Source of the DNA: an uncultured bacterium
GTDB taxonomy: Bacteria > Patescibacteriota > Minisyncoccia > Moranbacterales > GWC2-37-73
DNA: 18,095 bases
Assembly: GCA_903866285.1 (NCBI GenBank)
Contig: CAIPMZ010000041.1
Coordinates: forward strand, 1-18,095
Direction: 5' to 3'
The translations under genes and the position numbers were made by a program. How positions within the stretch are numbered: position 1 is the first letter of the stretch; each line of letters opens with the position of its first letter. The notes below the pieces were generated by a model, which saw only the letters and a program-made list of their open reading frames with translations, ran no database searches and was not told the origin of the DNA. Positions 13,206 to 18,095 of the stretch are shown piece after piece.

Positions 13206-14594
13206 CTATTCATTTCGCAATAATTTCATTAAAGTAAGATAAAAATGCAAATTATGCACTGAAGCTAATTTTAAATAAAGTGGCTCACTCGTTTTCAATA
13301 GATGATGCAAATAAGCCCGCGTAAAATTCTGACAAGTTTCGCACTGGCAGCCACTTTCAATCGGGGTAAAGTCTTCCTTGAATTTTTCATTAGCAATATT
13401 GAGCGTTTCGTAGAAAGCTTCTGGCGAATCATGGAGCATAGAACATGGAACATTTTCTATATCAGCGTTTGTTTTTTTTATGTCATTGTCACTTTCTTCG
13501 GAATTTAGAATTTGGAATTTGGAATTTTTTTGGAATTTGCCTGCCTGTCTGGCCTGCCTGTCCGGTAGGCAGGTAGGCAGGGAGTTTGGAATTTGAGATT
13601 TTAGATTTCTCTTCCAATGGAAGAGCCGCCCATGTCTTCCTTCCCGCGTTGGAATTACGCAGTCAAACATATCCATTCCAGCTTGAACCGCGTTGACTAG
13701 TTCTTCTGGCCGCCCAAGTCCCATCAAATAGCGCGGTTTATCCGCAGGTAGCAGTGGCGCCACCCAAGTTAAAATCTCAGCCAGCTGCTCACGTGGCTCC
13801 CCGACCGCCACGCCGCCAATCGCGTAACCATCGAAGCCAATTTCAATTAAGCGCTGAGTACATTCCTTCCGTAAATCCTCATAAATACTGCCTTGTACGA
13901 TTCCAAAAAGCAAAGGCCGAGTGACAATCCGACTGTCATCAGTCATCGGCAAGCTGTCATCCGACTTTCCCTCATTTCTTACTGATGACTGATGACTGAT
14001 GACTTTCTCTTTGTCATATTTTTCACTTTCCTGTTTAATTCTTTGCTGAAAATATGCATAGCAACGAGTTGCCCATCTCAAAGTTAGCTCCATCGATTTT
14101 CTCGCCTGCTCATGCGAACAAGGAAAAGGTGGACATTCATCCAAGACCATAATCATATCCGAACCAAGATTAAGCTGAATCTCGATTGATTTTTCCGGCG
14201 ACATAAAATATTTCTTGCCATCGATTGGATCCGTAAAACTAACCCCCTCTTCGGAAATTTTTACCCCGCTCGTACCATATTTTTCTTTGGCTCGTGCGCC
14301 TAGCGAAAAAACTTGATAACCACCAGAGTCTGTTAAGATGGGCCTATCCCAATGCATAAATTGATGCAGACCACCAGCGCGCGCGATTAGCTCATCCCCT
14401 GGACGGAGCCAGAGATGATAAGTATTGCCTAAAACAATTTCTGCGCCTAGTTTCTTCAGGTCCTCCGGCGAAAGATTTTTTACTGCTCCCTTCGTTGCAA
14501 TAGGCATAAAAAACGGAGTGTTGATTACTCCGTTTTTAGTATGTAGTTTTCCCACCCGCCTAGCGCCAATTTGTTTACTTAATTCAAAAGCCAT
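13206..14594 (-). CDS. tgt: tRNA-guanine transglycosylase with two large repeat-derived inserts
   Basis: Tgt swaps guanine-34 of GUN-anticodon tRNAs for a queuosine precursor. The 462-residue protein carries all family signatures: TDSGGYQVFS with the general base Asp89, SPEKSIEIQLNLGSDMIM, DECPP, GIVQGSIYEDLR, GYAIGGVAVGE, FDCVIPTREGRHG with the nucleophile Asp, and a zinc site C416-x-C418-x2-C421 with His447. The family is about 375 residues. The excess is two inserts: residues about 195-220 before LFGIVQG, made of TGATGAC/TGTCATC heptamers, and residues about 328-390 between GRHGRLF and the zinc site, made of TTTGGAA and CATGGAA words around a GGCAGG palindrome. Both stay in frame. I chose the ATG at 14594 (MAFELSKQIGARR). 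An ATG at 14609 adds five residues encoded by the octamer array. No queuosine synthesis gene is nearby, so it may use salvaged base. Confidence 0.95.
   Translation of the reverse strand: MAFELSKQIGARRVGKLHTKNGVINTPFFMPIATKGAVKNLSPEDLKKLGAEIVLGNTYHLWLRPGDELIARAGGLHQFMHWDRPILTDSGGYQVFSLGARAKEKYGTSGVKISEEGVSFTDPIDGKKYFMSPEKSIEIQLNLGSDMIMVLDECPPFPCSHEQARKSMELTLRWATRCYAYFQQRIKQESEKYDKEKVISHQSSVRNEGKSDDSLPMTDDSRIVTRPLLFGIVQGSIYEDLRKECTQRLIEIGFDGYAIGGVAVGEPREQLAEILTWVAPLLPADKPRYLMGLGRPEELVNAVQAGMDMFDCVIPTREGRHGRLFHWKRNLKSQIPNSLPTCLPDRQARQAGKFQKNSKFQILNSEESDNDIKKTNADIENVPCSMLHDSPEAFYETLNIANEKFKEDFTPIESGCQCETCQNFTRAYLHHLLKTSEPLYLKLASVHNLHFYLTLMKLLRNE
13430..13457. repeat. CATNGAA heptamers inside tgt
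   Basis: Four consecutive heptamers, CATGGAG, CATAGAA, CATGGAA and CATTTTC, are read in frame (minus strand) as part of the second tgt insert. The 11-mer AACATGGAACA (13442-13452) occurs again in the Nramp-PAP2 gap at 3090-3100, linking a coding insert to an intergenic array. Confidence 0.65.
13511..13610. repeat. GGCAGG palindrome with flanking TTTGGAA words inside tgt
   Basis: TTTGGAATTTGGAATTTT (13511-13528) is an exact copy of the leuS 18-mer. It is followed by nested palindrome arms: CCTGCCT at 13540-13546 and 13553-13559 pairs with AGGCAGG at 13567-13573 and 13575-13581. More TTTGGAATTTG/AGATTTTAGATTT words follow to about 13610. In frame it reads as SLPTCLPDRQARQAGKFQ and KNSKFQ, sequence unlike any Tgt. 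Confidence 0.82.
13928..14003. repeat. Inverted heptamer array inside tgt
   Basis: TGTCATC and AGTCATC (13934-13947), TGTCATC again (13955-13961), then TGATGAC three times (13983-14003). The 13-nt arms GTCATCAGTCATC (13935-13947) and GATGACTGATGAC (13984-13996, and again 13991-14003) are perfect reverse complements, so this coding stretch can form a hairpin. It is in phase of seven: the arms start 49 nt apart. Confidence 0.8.
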
Positions 14595-14781
14595 AAGGTC
14601 ATAAATCATTTAAGCATATAAACATATAATCATTCAATCATTTAAACATATAAACATTCAATCATTCAGGCATATAAACATTCAATCATTTAAACATATA
14701 AACATATAAACATGCAAGCATCTAACTGCATCATCATGTAGCCAAATTGATAAAATGTTTAAATGCTAAAATGATAAAATG
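14592..14781. repeat. CATNNAAN octamer array with a 24-nt tandem repeat and inverted arm, upstream of tgt
   Basis: Fifteen consecutive octamers (14607-14726) nearly all fit CATNNAAN. Within them CATTCAAT, CATTTAAA (once CATTCAGG) and CATATAAA form three 24-nt units at 14631, 14655 and 14679, giving an exact 27-nt match at 48-nt distance. At 14750-14781 four octamers face the other way (ATAAAATG, TTTAAATG, CTAAAATG, ATAAAATG) and end 1 nt before the stop codon of the upstream gene. ATGTTTAAATG (14755-14765) is the exact reverse complement of CATTTAAACAT at 14639 and 14687. The array touches the tgt start codon. Confidence 0.85.
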
Positions 14782-14782
14782 A

Positions 14783-16696
14783 CTACTCAACCACCTTCCC
14801 ACCCTCATTACCCATAACTGGATCTTCCGTAAGTTGCGTATTTTTTACAGCACTTCCAATTGTAACGTGCTTGCCAGTAAAGGTGTCTGCTCCCGTAAGG
14901 TTTGCCTCATTTAAGAGGTTAAGCAGCAGCCCGACTTGATTAATTTGGGGTGTGATTCCAACTTGAAATGCAACTTCCCGCACTGCCGAAATCAAGCCTG
15001 TTCCAGCCAAAAGATTACCCACACTCCAAATCAATTGATTAGTACGCTCATCATAAGTAATATATTCATTTTCAGGATAGATTAAGCCAGTCCAACGTAC
15101 CCCTGAAGGCAACGAGGAGACAATTTTAACGTCAGCTAAATCATTTGAGATATTCGCTAAAGACCAATGCACCGCCAAAAGCGTTTCTTTATTCACCTGG
15201 AGCGGAACCGGACCAGTGTTCTTGATTTGAGCGTCATTATAAAAACCCTTTGTTTCTAGAATAACCTTTGAAGCAAGTTTTAGTTCTAGCTTGTTACTTC
15301 CAATTATCTTACTTGCCCCAGTTGGCACTGGAATATCTGGACTATCAATTTTAGCAATCGTCGCAACGGTAAAATTTTTATCATTGCTAGTTGCGACTGG
15401 AATAATTAATTTAACCGGGACTGAAAAATTAAGCTGCCCGCCCTCACTTGGATTAATATTAGCCAGCGCTGGAATATCCGAAGCTTTCCAGGTAATTATA
15501 TTTTTACTTCCATCAAAAAAACCTTTTTCCACCGCTACTTTAGAAAAATCTAAGATCTTACTCTGAATTTCCGCTGTCACAATTACATTCCGCAAACCAA
15601 CAGTTCCAGCATTACGGTATTTAATTGTGTATCTAAGCATATCTCCCGCCTTAATAATATTATCTCCGGTAGCGCCACCAAGCTCCTGCGTCACCGTTAA
15701 AATTGGCGCGATTATCTTCGTGCTAGTTTCTCTTTTATTATAAATCGCTAGCTGCCCATCCGTACCAAGTTTGCCCATAGAAACAACGATCGGTTTATTC
15801 TCGTCATTACTGCCTCGCAAAATACCCTTAATTCTTATTTTTCCGCCTTGGTTAGATTCGAGATTACCAATCACCCAATGGGAATTATCTTGTGACGGCT
15901 CGGGCAGCGCTTCGCTCAATTGAAAACTTTCTGGGAACTGAACAGTGATTTCCACGTTACTCAAACTACGCAGATCTAAATTTTTATAATCAATCACATA
16001 TTCAATCTTATCACCATCCACGGCCTGGGCTGGGGCGCTAACATCTAAGATTACTGGAGCAGTTGTGATATTAACACTGGTCTGGGCATCCATCGCAAAC
16101 TGCGTCTTTCCATTTGAAGGGACATAATGGATTGAGCCATGCAAATAAACTGGAAAATCTTTCGGGGCATAAAAAATTCCTTTTATCTCAACTACGCCCG
16201 CTCCTCCCGCAGGAATATCCCCAATAAAAATCCGGCTATTCGTGGAGTTCAGATATTTTACGTTAACATTATCAATGGGCTGAAAATTCTCAGCGTAACT
16301 TAATTGAATCTCGGCGTTATTAAGTTTAATCGGATTGCTATTTTTATAATGAATCAAATATTTTACGATATTATTACTATCCGCTTCTTTTGGTCCCTCG
16401 AAAGAAATAGCGACACGATCTTGGTGGAAAGCGTTCTTTTGCCACCAAGCCGAAAAAACAAAACCACCCACCACCAAAACAACCACGCCCAAACTTACTA
16501 GGGAGATTATTAAAACTCTTTTTTGAAGAGGATTCAGTTGCCTGCGATTTTCCTCCCAATCCCTTTTCTCATCAAAGGGGCTACTACCTGACACTCCGCC
16601 CAAGGTCGGATCGTACTGATTTCGCTCGTGCGGATGAAAAGAATCCGAGCCTTCGCTAGAATCATATAAATCTTTGTTTAAGTTATCGAGAGACAT
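14783..16696 (-). CDS. Membrane-anchored surface protein with DUF11-like beta-sandwich repeats
   Basis: This 637-residue protein has a hydrophilic, acidic N-terminus (1-58) with no signal peptide. One membrane segment follows at about 61-85 (VLIISLVSLGVVVLVVGGFVFSAWW), preceded by Lys/Arg, so residues 86-637 should face outside. The outer part has three or four related beta domains. Three share a pattern of I-x-Y-x-I-x-Y-K/R-N followed by L-x-N-V/A-x-I: VKYLIHYKNSNPIKLNNAEI near 110-130, IEYVIDYKNLDLRSLSNVEI near 226-245, and LRYTIKYRNAGTVGLRNVIV. A fourth, looser unit (LAVHWSLANISNDLADVKIV) follows. This resembles the DUF11/conserved repeat domain of bacterial surface proteins. No sortase motif or enzyme site is visible. 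A structural, adhesion or cell-cell role is an inference. It has its own promoter. Confidence 0.8.
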   Translation of the reverse strand: MSLDNLNKDLYDSSEGSDSFHPHERNQYDPTLGGVSGSSPFDEKRDWEENRRQLNPLQKRVLIISLVSLGVVVLVVGGFVFSAWWQKNAFHQDRVAISFEGPKEADSNNIVKYLIHYKNSNPIKLNNAEIQLSYAENFQPIDNVNVKYLNSTNSRIFIGDIPAGGAGVVEIKGIFYAPKDFPVYLHGSIHYVPSNGKTQFAMDAQTSVNITTAPVILDVSAPAQAVDGDKIEYVIDYKNLDLRSLSNVEITVQFPESFQLSEALPEPSQDNSHWVIGNLESNQGGKIRIKGILRGSNDENKPIVVSMGKLGTDGQLAIYNKRETSTKIIAPILTVTQELGGATGDNIIKAGDMLRYTIKYRNAGTVGLRNVIVTAEIQSKILDFSKVAVEKGFFDGSKNIITWKASDIPALANINPSEGGQLNFSVPVKLIIPVATSNDKNFTVATIAKIDSPDIPVPTGASKIIGSNKLELKLASKVILETKGFYNDAQIKNTGPVPLQVNKETLLAVHWSLANISNDLADVKIVSSLPSGVRWTGLIYPENEYITYDERTNQLIWSVGNLLAGTGLISAVREVAFQVGITPQINQVGLLLNLLNEANLTGADTFTGKHVTIGSAVKNTQLTEDPVMGNEGGKVVE

Positions 16697-16733
16697 ATAT
16701 TTTTTTATTTTTTTTAGTTTTATCCTTTATCTT

Positions 16734-16761
16734 ATCATAGCACAAAAATTGACAGCCTCAA
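16734..16761 (-). promoter_or_regulatory. Sigma70-type promoter for the DUF11-like surface protein
   Basis: On the minus strand TTGAGG (four of six), a 16-nt spacer and TATGAT (five of six) lie about 38 nt before the start codon. The predicted leader is about 30 nt, nearly all A and T, with no Shine-Dalgarno next to the ATG. Confidence 0.6.
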
Positions 16762-16797
16762 AAAGTGACGCCGCGTTTAAAATTAAGCTTAAAATAA

Positions 16798-16843
16798 GTC
16801 ATATGCGATAGGAGGTTCTAACTATAAAAGCGATTCGCATGAC
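16798..16843. repeat. Inverted repeat between aminotransferase and surface-protein genes
   Basis: GTCATATGCGA (16798-16808) and TCGCATGAC (16835-16843) are reverse complements apart from a 2-nt bulge, around a 26-nt loop. No T-run follows on either strand, so this is not a classical terminator. A perfect TTAAGCTTAA palindrome (16783-16792) lies next to it. It could be a regulator site or a messenger 3' structure of the aminotransferase gene. Confidence 0.45.
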
Positions 16844-16869
16844 CCCTTAAAATTTTTCCCACTAGGCGC

Positions 16870-18095
16870 TTAATTACTCCCGACATAGGCTTTAATTGCC
16901 TCAACAATTTTTATTATAAGTTCCTTAAATTTTTTCTCATCTGTCTCCAGTAAAGTCATCCGAAAGCCTGGCAACTCAGTGTTAAAGCCTGAAAGCGGGA
17001 CCACGCAAATACCCGTGGCGGCCATTAGATATAAAACGAAGCGCTTATCCGGAGCTACGCCTTCAACTTCTTTTTCAAGATATTCTCTCACAGCCTGATT
17101 TGAAATTGCTAACGTCTGCCTGTTATTTAAAACTCCATCCTCAAAAACAACGGAGTAGTAAAAGGAACTTTCTGGGCAAGGTGCAATTAAAAAAGTAACT
17201 GCCGAAAAAGCCGCTCGTGCAATATCAGCTTTTCTACGATAACCCTCACAGCGCAGCTTTAGGTGCTGAGCAAAGCGAGGATCACCGATAATTTGAGGCA
17301 ATGCCATTTGAGGCAAAGTCGTCGAGCAAACTTCGAGCATTTTTGCATCCACTAAAGTTTTCGCATACCGAGCAAAAACTGGATCCTTATCTTTATTGTA
17401 AACTTCGATCCAGCCGCAACGCGAGCCTGGCCAAGGCACCTCTTTCGAAAGTCCGCGCATTACAATCGCTGGCACATCATCGCCAATTAACTCGTATAGC
17501 GGAGTGACTGCTTCGCGACCATACGAAAGTCGCGCATAAGTTTCATCCGAAATTAAAAATAAACCATATTCCCTAGCAATGGAAACGATTTCCTTAAGCA
17601 CCTGTTTAGGATAAACCATTCCGGTCGGGTTATCGGGGTTGATAATTAAAATTCCAGCAACCATGGGGTTATATTTTACTTTATTGCGAATATCCTCCAG
17701 GTTAGGATACCAATTTTTACGACAGTCAAGCGTATAGGCAATATGTGGAGCGCCAGCGTGGGCCGCTTCAGCCGAGGAATGAGTTGGGTAAGCGGGGCAA
17801 GGCCCAATTACTCGCGCACTGCGACGCAAATAAGTAAAGACATTTGAGATAGCATCACCTAGGCCGTTAAAGAAAAGAATATCCTCAGGATCAAGGATAA
17901 TCTTAGATTCGCGCAAACGCTGCGCCACGATAAATTTACGCGCGCTTAAAATTCCTTTGGTTGGAGAATATCCAAAGGATGCATCTTGGCTCATTGTTTC
18001 GGCAATAATAGCTTTAATCCACTGCGGGACTGTTTCCCCCTTTACAATCGGATCGCCAATATTTTCCCAAACAATTTCCACGCCCAGTTTTTTTA
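16870..18095 (-). CDS. PLP-dependent aminotransferase (class I/II), 5' end outside window
   Basis: This is a fold-type I aminotransferase. Counting from a GTG at 18081, the visible motifs are NPDNPTG (148-154), SDETYARLSYG with Asp179 and Tyr182 contacting PLP, and GLSKEVPWPGSRCGW with the Schiff-base Lys213 and the phosphate/carboxylate Arg221. The reading frame stays open to the right edge and reads KKLG before VEIVWENIGDP, so the GTG is not the true start and part of the N-terminus is outside. The visible part is about 408 residues. Class I/II members act on amino acids such as aspartate, alanine or aromatic ones; the substrate is not clear. The ordered SRCGW and FNGLGDAISN segments look intact and catalytically competent. 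It is followed by an inverted repeat, then by the promoter of the surface-protein gene. Confidence 0.92.
   Translation of the reverse strand, partial: KKLGVEIVWENIGDPIVKGETVPQWIKAIIAETMSQDASFGYSPTKGILSARKFIVAQRLRESKIILDPEDILFFNGLGDAISNVFTYLRRSARVIGPCPAYPTHSSAEAAHAGAPHIAYTLDCRKNWYPNLEDIRNKVKYNPMVAGILIINPDNPTGMVYPKQVLKEIVSIAREYGLFLISDETYARLSYGREAVTPLYELIGDDVPAIVMRGLSKEVPWPGSRCGWIEVYNKDKDPVFARYAKTLVDAKMLEVCSTTLPQMALPQIIGDPRFAQHLKLRCEGYRRKADIARAAFSAVTFLIAPCPESSFYYSVVFEDGVLNNRQTLAISNQAVREYLEKEVEGVAPDKRFVLYLMAATGICVVPLSGFNTELPGFRMTLLETDEKKFKELIIKIVEAIKAYVGSN

Noticed and set aside
13206..14594. tgt or leuS as pseudogenes because of the inserts
   Set aside because: Both frames are open throughout, and all catalytic and zinc residues are intact.
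14607..14726. CRISPR array
   Set aside because: The units are contiguous 8- and 24-nt words without unique spacers of constant length, and no cas gene is present.
16810..16816. Perfect plus-strand Shine-Dalgarno AGGAGGT
   Set aside because: The only ATG downstream (16839) opens a three-codon frame; no plus-strand gene follows.
18079..18081. GTG as start of the aminotransferase
   Set aside because: The frame stays open to the window edge with family-like KKLG before it, so the true start is outside.
1..18095. Alternative code with UGA as glycine, as in some Candidate Phyla Radiation lineages
   Set aside because: All genes read through with standard codons, and no in-frame TGA is needed to restore a conserved motif.
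1..18095. Defence system, prophage or transposon
   Set aside because: No nuclease, integrase, transposase, reverse transcriptase or phage structural gene was recognised on either strand.

Overview
All thirteen recognisable genes in this 18 kb window lie on the minus strand, so transcription runs from the right edge to the left. Coding sequence is dense, the DNA is AT-rich and the standard genetic code works throughout. Shine-Dalgarno sites are weak or absent. The protein style, the non-canonical starts and the palindromic GGCAGG-type inserts inside housekeeping genes suggest an uncultivated bacterium of the Candidate Phyla Radiation (Patescibacteria, Parcubacteria-like). That placement is an inference from style; there is no rRNA gene here to confirm it.

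Layout from right to left: a PLP-dependent aminotransferase cut by the right edge; a membrane-anchored protein with repeated DUF11-like beta domains, behind a good sigma70-type promoter; tRNA-guanine transglycosylase (tgt); a MacB/LolD-type ABC ATPase with an unusual duplicated C-terminal domain and its FtsX/MacB permease, behind another good promoter and ended by a terminator; folD, ended by a terminator; leuS; a sugar nucleotidyltransferase; a GlmR/YvcK-CofD family protein; a non-canonical Nramp transporter with a fused helix-turn-helix domain; a PAP2 phosphatase; a HAD-like hydrolase; and glmS cut by the left edge. The left part has an amino-sugar and envelope theme: glmS makes GlcN-6-P, GlmR/YvcK is its known partner in Bacillus, and the nucleotidyltransferase and PAP2 enzyme fit sugar-nucleotide and lipid-carrier work.

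The most unusual content is not a protein. Most gaps between genes are built from runs of 7-nt or 8-nt words kept strictly in phase, usually with an opposite-facing run at the other end, so a gap can form a long imperfect hairpin. Each gap has its own vocabulary: CATNNAAN octamers before tgt and folD, GTATNAN/ATNCTAC heptamers after the ABC permease, and ACGGATT/ATCCGTG-type words in three gaps after leuS. The same kind of word array, in two places joined to a GGCAGG/CCTGCC palindrome, sits in frame inside leuS and tgt as extra loops. One tgt insert uses the same CATGGAA heptamer as an intergenic gap. This looks like an invasive or self-propagating repeat class that tolerates coding insertion, and it is my main candidate for an undescribed system.

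No gene-free stretch exceeds 300 bases. No tRNA, rRNA, CRISPR array, transposase or phage gene was seen.
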